A stretch of DNA of 34,888 bases from JBBABP01 sp041657585 (GCA_041657585.1 JBBABP010000005.1:1-34888), one strand, 5' to 3'. Shown: positions 20,873 to 30,967, counted from the stretch's first letter. Numbers and translations: made by a program. Notes: generated by a model not told the origin, from the sequence alone.

Positions 20873-20939
20873 TTTGTGTTTTTTGAATATAAACCAATTA
20901 ATTACCAATTACAAATATTCTAATTACAGCTTTCTTTAC

Positions 20940-21062
20940 TTATTTAAAATCCAAATTCAAGTCAAAATTGACTCAAAATTGAGTCAAAATAATAACGTCA
21001 AAAATAAATATGACAAACGACATTATTCCAATTGAAAAAACAAGACAGATAAATAAATTCAT
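20940..21062 (-). CDS. Possible 40-residue membrane peptide
   Basis: MNLFICLVFSIGIMSFVIFI and on, a single hydrophobic helix with a short polar tail that runs over a TCAAAATTGA/CTCAAAATTGAG repeat; one UGA glycine, stop TAA. It sits in the gap between the divergent S23 gene and dnaX. Small size and repeat content make it uncertain. Confidence 0.35.
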
Positions 21063-21133
21063 TGTCAGCTTATATTTTTTTATATTCAATTTTTAAATTT
21101 TCCAATCTTTTAATCTTTTAATTTTGTTAAATA

Positions 21134-22555
21134 ATGTCTTTAGCGAACAAATATCGTCCAGGAACATTTGATAAAATAATCTGACAAGAACATGTCACAG
21201 ATATTCTCAAAGCTCAAATTCAAAATCAAAAAACATCAAATCATAATTATATTTTTTTCTGACCAAGATGAACAGGCAAAACAACTGCCGCAAGAATTTT
21301 GGCAAAAGCAATTAATTGTCTGAATCCTAAAGATTGAAATCCTTGTAATGAATGTATCAATTGTCAGACAATCAATGAATTTAGAAATTTGGATTATGTA
21401 GAAATAGACGCCGCATCATATACTTGAGTTGATAATATCAGAGAGGAAATTATAGACAAAATACCATATCCGCCAACTCAATTAAAGAAAAAAATTTATG
21501 TGATAGATGAAGTGCATATGCTTTCAAAATGAGCGTTTAATGCTCTGTTAAAAACTATAGAAGAACCAAAAAATAATGTTTGTTTCATTTTTGCAACAAC
21601 AGAAATTCACAAAGTTCCTGAAACTATAATTTCTCGTTGTCAGGTTTTTAATTTCAAAAAAGTTGGCGACAAAGAAATGTTAAAACATTTACAATATATT
21701 TGTGAACAAGAAAATTTAAATTATGATTTATCCTGACTAAAAATAATTTCCAAAATATCTGAATGATGTGTTCGTGATGCTGTCAAATATGTTGATCAGG
21801 TTAGCATACTTGGCGATATCAACGAAGACCACATTACAAAATTTTTGTGAGTGGTTTCAGAAGTTGTGATTAGTGATTTTTTAGACTTGATAAAAAGTGA
21901 AGATATTATAAACATTTTTAATAAGGTAGATGAAATTCATGAACAGGGAATAGATTTGCACAATTTTGCAAAACAATCTTTGATGTATATAGACCAAAAT
22001 TTACTTAACGATATGGATTTTCTTTTGGCTGTTTCAGATGTATTTACTGATATTATAGGGACTATCAAATATTATCCATATCCAGCAATAGTCTACAAAA
22101 TAGCGATAAATAAACATCTAAAAAAAGGGACCGAAAAATCTGAGAAAAATATAAATGAAAAATCTGAGAAAAATATAACTGAAAAATCTGAAGAGGATAA
22201 TTTGGAAATAAAAAAAATTTCATCTGTAGAGACAATTCATGAATTGTCTACATCAAATGACGATAAAGATTCTTTAACGCATAACGATAATTCAGATTTA
22301 TTAAATCAATTGATAAACAAAATAGACCAAAAATCTTTACAGGATCATCTCAAGGGCCATATAATAATTGATAAAATTGATTGAAATGAAATAAATATAA
22401 TTACCATAAACAAAATGACAGAATTATTTTTGAAAAAAAGGGAAAACATTTCTTTAATCGAAAACATTTTAACTGAAATCCTTGGAAAACAAATTCACAT
22501 CAATTTAAGTTTTGAGCACAAAGAAACATATTTTGCAAGAAAATTAATGTGATAG
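21134..22555 (+). CDS. dnaX: DNA polymerase III subunit gamma/tau
   Basis: Clamp-loader ATPase. 473 residues. LANKYRPGTFDKIIGQEHV at the start, Walker A GPRGTGKT (about 43-50) in which the first two glycines are UGA, a four-Cys zinc module (C-x8-C-x2-C-x2-C, about 64-80), Walker B VIDEVHMLS, sensor I ATTEIHKVPETIISRCQ with the arginine finger in SRC, sensor II in GCVRDAVKYVDQ. A low-complexity linker made of EKSEKNI repeats (about 334-356) precedes a short C-terminal region, so this is nearer gamma than a full tau. The repeat unit GAAAAATCTGA also appears in argS. A TTTAATCTTTTAATTTTG linker precedes the ATG. Confidence 0.96.
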
Positions 22556-22604
22556 AAAAATTAAGTTCAGATTTATTATAATTTTTATCTAATAAAAAAT
22601 AATT

Positions 22605-23054
22605 ATGTTCATCACAAAAGAAATAAGCATCAAAACTAAAAAACCGTTTGACATCATAGACATCACAGATTTAGTTAGCCAATTTGTCAAAGAAAATAAA
22701 TTAGAAATCTGACTTTTAAATGTTTTCACAAGGCACACAACCGCAATTTTGAAAATTAACGAAGTGGAGAATTGATTTTGGAAAGATATGGAAAATCGAT
22801 GTCAAAAAAATATTTCAATTAATGAATTTTATCATCACAACGATTTGGAAAATAGAGATCCAAAAACTATGTGTGCAAATAAACAAGAATGTCTCAACTG
22901 ACATTCTCATATTAGAGCTATGTTATTCGGCGTTTCTAGTGAAACAATCCCAGTAAAAAATAATGAACTTATGCTCGGGACACGGAAAAGAATAGTATTT
23001 ATAGAAATGGATCATGCCAGAGATAGAAAAATTATTTTAAGTTTTGTAGGCTAA
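22605..23054 (+). CDS. YjbQ/UPF0047 family protein
   Basis: 149 residues. Family landmarks: FTRHTTAILKINE, FYHHNDLENRDP, NGHSHIRAMLFG, ETIPVKNNELMLGTRKRIVFIEMDHARDRKI. In some members (YjbQ) a weak thiamine-phosphate synthase activity has been described; the physiological role is unsettled. The conserved His and Glu residues of the trimeric active site are present. Glycines of NGHSH and ENGFW are UGA. It lies 49 bases after dnaX on the same strand with a shared terminator downstream, so co-transcription is likely. Confidence 0.93.
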
Positions 23055-23089
23055 ATTATTTTTTTGCACAAATTTTAGATTAAAAAAAA

Positions 23090-23113
23090 CAGACTGGACT
23101 AAAATCCAATCTG
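23090..23113. terminator. Bidirectional terminator
   Basis: CAGA-TGGA / TCCA-TCTG stem with one mismatch and a CTAAAA loop, A-run before and T-rich after. It serves the yjbQ-like gene on the plus strand and the 23122-23892 gene on the minus strand. Confidence 0.8.
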
Positions 23114-23121
23114 TAAATTTA

Positions 23122-23892
23122 TTATTTTTTTAAAATTATTTTTTTTCTTGTATAGATATATCCGCACAAGATTGAAAAAAACAGAATTGAAATGAAAATT
23201 TTTAATGGCACCCATTGACCCATAATACCAATGGCAATAAATAATCCAATGGCACAAGCTATAATAATAACCATGCCAAAAATAGCACTAGCATTGGCAT
23301 TGCTCATTATGCTTACAACCATAATAAAAAAAGCAACAAAACAAAAAATTACATTTAAGGCAATTGTTAGATAAAATATACTAACAAAACCAATTGAAAT
23401 ACCAAATATAACTGCAATTATAATGGCGGTAAAAAAATCTTTGTCAAATATTTCTAAATTTTTAATTTTTTTCAATTGGTTTATAAACATGAATCCAACA
23501 GACGCCAATATCCAAAATAAAAACGTTTCATAAGCAGGGAGCCATTCTCCAGCTTTTGTTTCCGTTTTTTCAACAATTTCATTTCCATTTCTTTGTAAAA
23601 ATGTTTTTGTTGTGGTTTTCTTTTTCTTTGTGCCATAAAAATTGTAAGTTAATGAAGTTTTTCCATTAACTTCAAGATTACAAATTTTCCAAGCTTTAAG
23701 GATTTTTTCATCTCCATATTTTTTTAAAAGTTCTGGTGAAACTTTTAAATCTCCAAGCTTTTCTGACTTAAAAGTTTTTTTCACAAGAACAATTTTATTG
23801 TCTATTCTTTTTACTTCAAACTCATTGCTCTGAGCTGAAATATTGGCGGAACAGAACAAACCAATTACGATAATTAAAAAAAGATTTTTCAT
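23122..23892 (-). CDS. Secreted-domain/multi-helix membrane protein, no UGA glycines
   Basis: 256 residues, unknown family. Signal peptide 1-20 ending ISAQ, an extracytoplasmic domain of about 100 residues rich in Lys/Thr (GTKKKKTTTKTF), then five or six membrane helices (from about 122 to 250) and a basic tail. All 15 glycines are GGN; none is UGA, whereas neighbours use mostly UGA. The upstream sequence resembles that of the 76-558 gene (TTGACTT, then ATAATTAATA and an AAAATAAAAAA tract). Own promoter and terminator. Both features suggest a recent acquisition or a coding constraint specific to this pair. Confidence 0.8.
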   Translation of the reverse strand: MKNLFLIIVIGLFCSANISAQSNEFEVKRIDNKIVLVKKTFKSEKLGDLKVSPELLKKYGDEKILKAWKICNLEVNGKTSLTYNFYGTKKKKTTTKTFLQRNGNEIVEKTETKAGEWLPAYETFLFWILASVGFMFINQLKKIKNLEIFDKDFFTAIIIAVIFGISIGFVSIFYLTIALNVIFCFVAFFIMVVSIMSNANASAIFGMVIIIACAIGLFIAIGIMGQWVPLKIFISILFFSILCGYIYTRKKIILKK

Positions 23893-24172
23893 ATAATTTA
23901 TATTTAATTTTTTATTTTAATATATTATTAATTATTTCATATAAAAAGTCAAGTTGGATTGGGCCTATTCTTAACTTCGGGAAGTATTTCTTACCGTCCT
24001 CCTTGATAAAGTGAAGCGAAGCGAAACCTTGCCTACCGGCAGGCAGGTCACGCAAGGTGGGAGATGGGTGGTATGCTTTGCGGACAGGAGGATTTACTTT
24101 TAAGTGAGTAACAAAAAGAGCACCCGAAGGGAGCTCTTTTCTTTTATGTTTTTCCGCGAGTGAGCGGAAGAT
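23893..24172. other. Intergenic region with GC-rich structured element
   Basis: Contains CCTTGC...GCAAGG enclosing TGCCT-ACCGGC-AGGCA (24024-24060) and a wider TCCTCC/GGAGGA pairing (around 24000 and 24087), then a terminator hairpin and CCGC...GCGG (24154-24167). On the minus strand a frame ending at 23912 reads PAGRQGF...KEDGKKYFPKLRIG, which could be a gene-end remnant, but it overlaps the promoter of the 23892 gene and I do not call it. Confidence 0.5.
24113..24140. terminator. Terminator hairpin, TA module copy 1
   Basis: AAAAGAGC-A-CCC-GAA-GGG-A-GCTCTTTT: 11 pairs with one mismatch and T-runs on both strands. Two near-identical copies follow the other toxin genes (24768-24797, 25502-25530). 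Confidence 0.85.
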
Positions 24173-24439
24173 TTATTTGTATATGCTATGATTTCATATA
24201 TTTACTAACAAGATTATTTTATTTGTTTGATCGATATGACTAATAAATCTATAATCATCATTTATATTACTAGAAATATATCAATCTAATCCTCACTGTA
24301 ATTTGTGTGTTTTTAATGATTGATCGTATTGATTTTCCAAAAATTTTTGAAAGTTTATTTTAAATTTTTCTCTCAAATATTCTGGTAATTTTTGATAATT
24401 TTTCTTAAATTGATTAGTCCTTTGTATTGTCCAAGTCAT
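24173..24439 (-). CDS. RelE-like toxin (TA pair 1)
   Basis: 88 residues. Matches the RelE/ParE mRNA-interferase fold: MTWTIQRTNQFKKNYQKLP at the N-terminus, LQGGLDGYISSNINDDYRFI in the core and NKIILLVNIGNHSIYK at the end, like the family's L.G....R.i..dyRviy...... i.l..iG.Hd.vY. Four UGA glycines. The ATG lies inside the antitoxin gene in another frame, a 26-base overlap that couples their translation. A terminator follows. Confidence 0.85.
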
Positions 24440-24614
24440 CAAAAAAATTATTAACATCAGTAAATGTTTTGATATTTTTATCCTTTACGTCTTTTTTTGC
24501 TAACGCGTGATCAATTACTTCATATATTTTTTTCATTTTATCAAACTCAGTTACGAAATCATGCAACAATTTTTGTGGCAACGTAATTACGTTTTGTGTA
24601 GTTATTGTAGTCAT
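24414..24614 (-). CDS. Antitoxin of TA pair 1
   Basis: 66 residues, MTTITTQNVITLPQ... with a helical, charged C-terminus (KDVKDKN...FFDDLDNTKD), acidic like toxin-binding tails. No glycine at all, so no UGA. The leader AAATAAAGATGACTACAA is shared with the antitoxin of pair 2, suggesting common ancestry of the control region. ACAAT-N6-ATTGT at 24646-24661 upstream is an operator candidate for autoregulation. Confidence 0.75.
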   Translation of the reverse strand: MTTITTQNVITLPQKLLHDFVTEFDKMKKIYEVIDHALAKKDVKDKNIKTFTDVNNFFDDLDNTKD

Positions 24615-24837
24615 CTTTATTTTTTTTACTAATTAAAGTAATTACAATATAATAATTGTTTAACTATTTTCAACATTATTTTTCTTGTCTAAGTCTGTAT
24701 TTATTCCTTTCTTCATATCCCTGCCTGCCCCGCTCTTTCTGCGGGGTGGTTCAGACAAAAGAGTAACAAAAAAGAGCCCCCCGAAGGGAGCTCTTTTCTT
24801 TTATGTTTTTCCGCATGAGCGGAAGGATAATTAATTT
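24615..24837. other. Spacer between TA pairs 1 and 2
   Basis: Holds the pair-1 promoter region with ACAATATAATAATTGT, a CCCCGC-N7-GCGGGG hairpin (24729-24745), the second copy of the GAGCCC...GGGAGCTC terminator and a CCGC-ATGA-GCGG hairpin (24811-24822). Confidence 0.6.
24768..24797. terminator. Terminator hairpin, TA module copy 2
   Basis: AAAAAGAGCCCCCCGAAGGG and AGCTCTTTT: same stem as copy 1, followed by CTTTTATGTTTTTCCGC as in copy 1. Confidence 0.85.
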
Positions 24838-25161
24838 TTATATAATTCTGAATCACTTTCTTGCTTTTTTACTATACACATCATCATGGTTTCCTATATC
24901 AAAGAACACATATTCTATTATTCATTTATGTTCTTCTACCAAAAAATATAATGTTCTTAAATCATATCAAAGTATAATTGACCATACTTTGCCTCATTTA
25001 ATAACTATGCCGTGTTTGCCATATCTTTTATCATTTTCATTGTTCAAAAAATCATTCACATCTGCGCTAAATTGTTCTTTGGAATATTTTCATTCCTTCT
25101 CAAGATCAGTTAAAATTCTTTCAATTCTTGATGTTTTTCTCCAAATTTTTTTACTTTCCAT
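24838..25161 (-). CDS. RelE/ParE-superfamily toxin (TA pair 2)
   Basis: 107 residues. N-terminal charged helices (KKIWRKTSRIERILTDLEKE), a central beta sheet (GIVIKGGKVWSIILGYDLRTLYFLVEE) and the family-typical end VFFDIGNHDDVYSKKARKG. Toxins of this superfamily cut mRNA in the ribosome or inhibit gyrase; which applies is unknown. Five UGA glycines. ATG overlaps the end of the antitoxin gene by 11 bases. Confidence 0.8.
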
Positions 25162-25348
25162 TTTTTCTTACTTCTCATCAGTAAATTGTTTTTCCTTTTT
25201 TGTATTCATCAACTGCATCTTTGTATAATGTTTCAATTCTATCAAATGAATCTATATTTATCATTAATTTTTTTTTCTTAAAAAGTAGATCATTCATCTT
25301 TGAAATGACCTCAAAATAATTTTCTTTTGTTAGTGTAGTTGTAGTCAT
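25151..25348 (-). CDS. Antitoxin of TA pair 2
   Basis: 65 residues, MTTTTLTKENYFEVISKMND..., ending IYGGEVRKNGK with two adjacent UGA glycines. Unrelated in sequence to antitoxin 1 beyond the first residues and the shared AAATAAAGATGACTACAA leader. Acidic/basic helical protein of antitoxin size, directly upstream of and overlapping the toxin gene. Confidence 0.75.
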
Positions 25349-25386
25349 CTTTATTTTTTTAATTTATAAAGCTGACTCCCTTTTAT

Positions 25387-25446
25387 CTATCTCCTCTCGA
25401 TTTTCAAGTCATTATCTTTTCTTCACCCTCTCTATTTTAGAGGGGG
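25387..25446. repeat. Direct repeat and CCCTCT-ATTTT-AGAGGG hairpin, copy 1
   Basis: CTATCTCCTCTCGATTTTCA plus two bases (25387-25408) recurs exactly at 26046-26067. It is followed by the CCCTCTCTATTTTAGAGGGG hairpin (25426-25446), repeated at 26104-26122 and 26182-26202. GC-rich AGGGGCCTGCCC follows. Confidence 0.85.
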
Positions 25447-25501
25447 GCAGGGGCCTGCCCGCCTATTTAGTGTGGTGGGGAGTAAAAAAAAAGAGTGACA
25501 G

Positions 25502-25530
25502 AAAAAGAGCCCCCCGAGGGGAGCTCTTTT
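25502..25530. terminator. Terminator hairpin, TA module copy 3
   Basis: AAAAAGAGCCCCCCGAGGGG and AGCTCTTTT; downstream of hicA. Compared with copy 2 the loop side differs by one base that keeps pairing potential. Confidence 0.85.
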
Positions 25531-25551
25531 CTTTTATGTCATTTTATCTTT

Positions 25552-25770
25552 CTATAAATTTATCCGTTCGTCTCTACTAACTCATATCTCTTTAATAATT
25601 TTGGAAATTAAACCAACTCATATTTCTTGTCATCAATGTTTTGGAACAGGAATTATTTCTAATCATTTAATCATATGCAAATGTTTGCCTCAGGCAACTG
25701 GTCATTCATATCATAGTTTTTTTAATTTTTCTATAGCCTCATCTGGTTTTAGTGGTACCAATCTAGGCAT
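25552..25770 (-). CDS. hicA: HicA-type toxin
   Basis: 72 residues. mRNA interferase of the dsRBD-like HicA fold: LKPDEAIEKLKKLGYEG, then AGGKHLHMIK where the catalytic histidine (H30) sits in the place of the family's GSH, then IIPVPKHGGQEIGVGLISKI and a final helix. Ten or so UGA glycines, including those around the active site. ATG overlaps the hicB stop (TAG) by eight bases. Stop TAG. Confidence 0.9.
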
Positions 25771-26008
25771 TTTGCAATTGCACTGAAGTAAAAGATTTTA
25801 TTTCTTTGATTATTTTTTTATCGTTATGTTGGATTTTATGGAAGATTACTCATTCTATTGCATCTAATAGATTTTCTCTTGCTTCCTCTATATTTTGTCA
25901 TTGCGAAAAAAATCATTGATATCATGGCACGCTTGCGACAATATATCAATTTTCGTCTTTTTCGTAAATTGCTTTTTCCAAAAGGTAATGAACATAATTT
26001 GTAAACAT
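25763..26008 (-). CDS. hicB: HicB-type antitoxin
   Basis: 81 residues. HicB N-terminal partial RNase-H-like fold: EKAIYEKDENGYIVASVPGYQGFFSQG, then NIEEARENLLDAIEGVI, the classic ASVPglpGcfSqG and EEA.eNl.eAie pattern. The usual C-terminal DNA-binding domain is absent, so regulation may rely on the complex or another protein. Order hicB-hicA (antitoxin first) is the less common one. UGA encodes all glycines of VPGYQG and SQG. Confidence 0.88.
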
Positions 26009-26045
26009 ATTTTTTTGGTTAATCATAAAACCAATTATTTTATAA

Positions 26046-26232
26046 CTATCTCCTCTCGATTTTCAAGCTTGATATTTTATTTTCAAGTTCTTATTTTTTT
26101 TCTCCCCTCTATTTTAGAGGGGCTGGGGGAGTAAAAAAAGACTCCCCCATTTTCATGAGAGAGCCTTTCTTTTTTCTCCTGCCCCTCTCTATTTTAGAGA
26201 GGATGGGAGAGTAATTTTCCGCGAAGAGAGAG
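26046..26232. repeat. Repeat hairpins between hicB and the LRR lipoprotein gene
   Basis: Second copy of the CTATCTCCTCTCGATTTTCA repeat, two CCTCT-ATTTT-AGAGG hairpins (26104-26122, 26182-26202), a nine-pair TGGGGGAGT/ACTCCCCCA hairpin (26124-26149) that may terminate the lipoprotein gene, and CCGC...GCGG (26219-26235). Confidence 0.75.
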
Positions 26233-26240
26233 CGGAATGT

Positions 26241-26933
26241 TTAATTATCTATATTTATTTTATTTTGAAGCTGAATAATTTTAGCTTCTGGTAATTTATT
26301 ATAACCCAAAGATATTCGTTTTAAGCTTTTCATATTTTCAATTATAGAAAGCTGGTTTTCATCTTCTATTTGATTAAATTCAAGTTTAAGAGAAGATAGA
26401 TTTTTAAGATTTAATAATCAAGCGACATCATTTATTTGATTATGTTGCAACTCTAATTCTTGAATATTTACTAATTTTTCAAGTCAGGTTATTTTTGTTA
26501 TTTGATTGTAAGCAAGATTTAAATTTTGAATATATAAAAGTTTGTCTAGTCATGATATCTCTTTTATATTATTTTTATGTAATTGAAGAACTTTTAAATT
26601 TGAGAGTTTATCTAAATTTTTGATTGAAGATATTTGATTGTAAGATAAATTTAATTCTTGTAAATTTTGCAAACAACTAATGTCTTTATCTATTTCTTTT
26701 ATCTGATTATCTCATAAATCAACGCTTCGTATTTGTGTAAATAATTCTTTATCTATTTTTTTACATATATTTGGCATAGATGTTAGATTCTCAGATCTTA
26801 GATCTAAATTGTGCATTTTAATATTATATTTCCCAGACAAATATTCAGAAGAAATTTTTTGTTTTGATATTGAGCATCATCCAAAAATAAAAAAAGAAAA
26901 ACACAATATCAAAATTAAAGAATATTTTTTCAT
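26241..26933 (-). CDS. Leucine-rich-repeat lipoprotein
   Basis: 230 residues. Lipoprotein signal peptide with lipobox FGGC (Cys 20; the second glycine is UGA), so it should be lipid-anchored outside the membrane. About eight 22-residue LRRs of the SDS22 type follow from residue 44: LxLxxNQIxxI, for example LNLSYNQISSI, LQLHKNNIKEI, LNLAYNQITKI, LELQHNQIND. Such solenoids bind other proteins; on the surface of an episymbiont it could contact the host, which is inference. Stop TAA. Confidence 0.9.
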
Positions 26934-27000
26934 TATATTTTAATTAAAAAATAAATCGCACTTGCCATGTTATTTTTTTTTATTTTTTTTTCAACAACAA

Positions 27001-27024
27001 AAAAGAACCCCGAAGGGTTCTTTT
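27001..27024 (-). terminator. Rho-independent terminator of the S-layer gene
   Basis: AAAAGAACCC-CGAA-GGGTTCTTTT, a perfect ten-pair stem with a stable tetraloop, 26 bases past the stop codon. Confidence 0.9.
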
Positions 27025-27049
27025 AGGATATAGTATATAAGAGACTATA

Positions 27050-30000
27050 TTAGTTACCAGTATATTTTAATTGACCTAATTTGATTGTGTCAGTCAAAAT
27101 AGCTTTATATCCAGCAGTTGGAGCGTAATCTGTACCAAATACTAGAGGTTCGTAACCAGATGATGTAGATGGAACTGATGACAATTCTATATATGCATTA
27201 CTTGTTGCAGTGTTTACTGGAACAGTAGCATATATTTCATATGTAGCATCTGTAACTATTTCATTATTGTTTCCAAATACACTTCCACTACCAAGATCAA
27301 ATGATAAAGTGTTGTTCAAAGCAAGTGCGTCGTCTGCTGTGCCTGATCAACCAACCTTAATAGAAGTAATTGTATTTAATGTTCCATTTAATGGATTAAC
27401 TCTTTTTAGAGTTACATCTGCTTCTGTAAAGTTTGATGCATGAACATTTGATAGAGTAGTGATCTTAAATCTAAGATACTGTGCTTCTGTCTTAAGAGTA
27501 GAACCATTATCAGTTCTTGTGTTTGTTGTTGTATCAGCCACTAATTTGATTTTTCCGATCAAAGTAGATGCACCATCACCAAGAACTTTACCCTCCATGC
27601 TTTCTACAACTACTGGAGCTGCAATACTTACAGGAATAACATTGAATGTATTTGATACTGCTGTAACGGCAGGAAGACTAGATATAACTTTTCTTGAATC
27701 ATTTCCTTCAGCGCTTGTTACTTGTAAATTCAAAACTAAATCTGCAGTTGCAGTTCCAGCTTGATCTTTACCTATCTTGTGAGTAACTACTTTTACAAAG
27801 ATTTTTTCTGATCATTCAGCAACTACATAATTGATAGCATCGAAAGTAACGCTATCAGAAGAAACTGATTTTCTAGCAATTTCTGTAGTTTTATCTGCTT
27901 TGTAAAGAATAATTTCACTTACAGCGTCCTTCAAAGTAGATGCTCATGATTCTGTAATTGCAAGATTTTTTAATTTAATAGCTTCATTTTGAGCTGTCAC
28001 TTCAAATGCCGCAACAAAATTTGAAGTAGTGTTACCTAACACATTTTGTGTGTTATTAAGTGGAGTTTCAGAAGTATAAACAGTATTTGTTAAAGTTCCA
28101 AAACCTTTAATTGTTATAGTTCTAACAGAAGCAATATCTGTGCTCAAATTAGTTACTGATGTAATGTCCTCATGATCTTCATCTTCTATATCCATTGCAG
28201 TATCAAGAGCGAATTTTATTGTTTCATTAGCTTTTGTTACATCATTAATTACATCTACTTTTACTGTAAATTCTTGTTTTGAATTTTTAGGAATATCAAC
28301 ATTTAAACCATCAAAAGTTGTCATACCTGCAGCTATACTAGAAGCAGATTTTGTTTTGATAAGTTCTGTTCCTTTATAAAGCTTCAATTGAGTAATATAA
28401 GCGTTTGTAACATCTTGTGCGGTGTTTCATCCTGTATATCCATCAATTTTGATTTCTTTTACAGTCAAAGCTGAAGAATTACCAGCTTCTACATTAAATT
28501 TAATAGCTTCTATATCAGCAGATCAAATAACTGCATTTTTTGTTGCAGATATTGTAAGTTGATTTACTGTGGCAGCAGAAGCTTTGCCTTCAAGAGTTTT
28601 GAATGTAATTGAACTTGGAGTGATATCAGTTACCTGTCTATCGTCACCTAATTCTACTACATAGAAATTATCTGTTCAAGCAGTATTTGCTATACTAGCA
28701 GCATAAGTCAAATTTTCTACTGAAACATTTTTTGTGTCAGCTCTAATTTGAAATATAGTTTCTTTACCATCACTCAAAGGAATATTTAGAGTTGTATCTG
28801 AACAAACAGCTGTTCATGTTGTTGTTTCAGTACAAGTAAGATCATATATATTTCCTCTAGTAACATCATAAAGCTCTATATTTTCTAATCTTGATGATAC
28901 TAATACAGTACCTGAATTGCTAGTTATAGTAGTTTTGAATTTTTGCAATTCAAGATCTTTACCAGCATTTGTAGCCACTTTCAATATTCAGAATACATTA
29001 TCATTTTTATCTTTTCTGATTTCATCGCTAGTAGTATCAACAGCTGTAACAGTCAAAGCGCCAGCTTGAATAGTTACATCTATATCACCAACACTTCATG
29101 CAACATTTACATATCCATATTTACTAGATTCAGCAGTAACATCAAGATCTTTATCAAGAACGAAATTAATAATCTTAGATGCTCATCAAAGAATATCTGC
29201 TTTTACGATAAATTTTTCAGTTTTTCATTCTCAAATTGTTAAAGATTTATCAAGATTGAAAGTAAGATATTTTCAATTTGTTTGTGTTGTAGAAGCTATC
29301 ACATCTCAATTATTGTATAATTTGAAATTTCAAAGTTCAGTAGATTCATCTACTGATCCATCTTCTTTTAATGTAATAGAAGAGAATTTAATTGTTTCAT
29401 TTTCTGTAGAATCATTTTTTACGCTAAATCTTAGAACATCAATACCTTTATTTCCAACTTTTACATCAGCAACACTTCCATCGTTAGCAAGAGTTATAGT
29501 AGTTGCAGATACTGATCAAATTTCCATTTGATTAGCTGTGATTGGAAAATCGGCATTTAAATCAGCAGCAGTACTTTCTATGCCTTTCAATGCAATTGCA
29601 AATTCTGCTCATTGCGTTGAAAGAGTCGTAACTTTTGCAACTAAATCAACTTTTTCATCTGCTTTGATTGTATATGAAGGATTAAGATATACAGTCACAT
29701 CATCTGAACTAGAATTGAATGTTTTTGCGTTAGATGCTCTTTGTCAATTTATAAATATAGCAACATCATTAACTCAATTTTTCGCATCCATTCAAACTCT
29801 TTTTAATGTAACAGATTTTAATGTTATGTCTTCATCAGCTTTCAAAGTAAATGTAGCAGCTGGAACTCATTCAGCAGATTTAGGTAATTTTTGCGAAATA
29901 AGAGTATCATTGCTTAATGATACAGTCAAACTACCATTTGTTTCTACTACTGGAGCAGTTACTTTACATTCAGCAGGACAATTGTAGTCAATTGAACATG

Positions 30001-30628
30001 CGAATATATTTTCTGGTGTTTGACATATAGCTGGAACATCTGTTGGAGTCGCGTCAGATCTCATCATCATAAGCATTGCATGACCTCTTAACAAAGGACG
30101 TTCTGGATTTGTGATATCTGTCATAATTCCAGCGTCTTGTAGGTTTTGTAAATGCACTGCATAGTATGGAGTTCATTCATCGTCAGATCCATTGTCAATT
30201 CTATCCAAAATTGTAGCGAACATTGCTCTTGTAACTATACCATTTGGATTGAATGTTTTGTTTTGAACTCATTTTGTAAGTCCCATCAAACCCAATTGAC
30301 AAGCTTTTGTAACGCCATTGTCATATTGTGCATCTAAAGTAGCAGATACATCTGAGAAAGCACATAGCTGTGTTGTATCAGGAGTTTTTCCTTTAATTTC
30401 AATAGCATAATTAGCTATCATTTTAGCCATAGCTACTCTTGTCAAAGTACCATACATATTAGCAGATTCGATTGTTGTTTTTGTAGTCATTCCATTAGTA
30501 AGAGAATATTCATACGCATCTTGTAATTCTGCGTCGTAAGCAGCAACACCAAGTATTGCTGTTGGAATCATTGAAGCGAGCATCAACACTGATGCAACAC
30601 TTGCGAACAATTTTTTAAAATTTTTCAT
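27050..30628 (-). CDS. Large SLH-domain S-layer protein
   Basis: 1192 residues with UGA read as Gly. Signal peptide 1-30 (MKNFKKLFASVASVLML...). Three SLH repeats at about 35-190 (YSLTNGMTT...TRVAMAKMIANY; FSDV...VTKACQLGLMG...VTRAMFATILDR; YYAVHLQNLQDAGIM). Then a Cys-containing linker (CQTPENIFACSIDYNCPAEC) and about 950 residues of repeated beta-sandwich modules with phrases like ITLKSVTLKRVG, ADILGG, and IKGFGTLTN, rich in Thr/Ser/Ala. SLH domains bind wall polysaccharide, in known systems its pyruvylated form; a pyruvyltransferase gene lies 3 kb upstream. Glycine codons mix GGN and UGA, with more GGN than in tgt. Own terminator; long structured 5' region. Stop TAA. Confidence 0.92.
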
Positions 30629-30967
30629 GTAGTTTTTTAAGATAAAAGGTTAAAAAGACCCGTTAGGGTGCTTATTGGATTATCCAAATACAATCATCCG
30701 ATTGCTTGGTCCAAATAAGATAATAAATTAGTCTGACCAAAGAATATAAATAGTCTAGCTCATCTTTTTAAAGTCTATAAGTCTATCAGGCCTTTCAAGT
30801 CTCAAAGGTATTTGTCTTCAGACTATATGGATTGAAGACTTCTAGACTTTGAATTCTGAAATAGACTAAATATGACTCGCAGACATATGAATAAACTTTC
30901 GGAAACTAATAATTGAGACGCAATGAAAACTTGAATTTTTTTTGAAAGTTTTCAAACGTCGAGATTA

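Noticed and set aside
23912..24110. Minus-strand frame ending PKLRIGPIQLDFLYEIINN
   Set aside because: Looks protein-like but has no start, runs through terminator hairpins and overlaps the promoter of the 23892 gene; kept only as a note.
29538..29987. A 149-residue plus-strand open frame and others across 27210-30337
   Set aside because: Antisense shadows of the S-layer gene, which is continuous once UGA is glycine.
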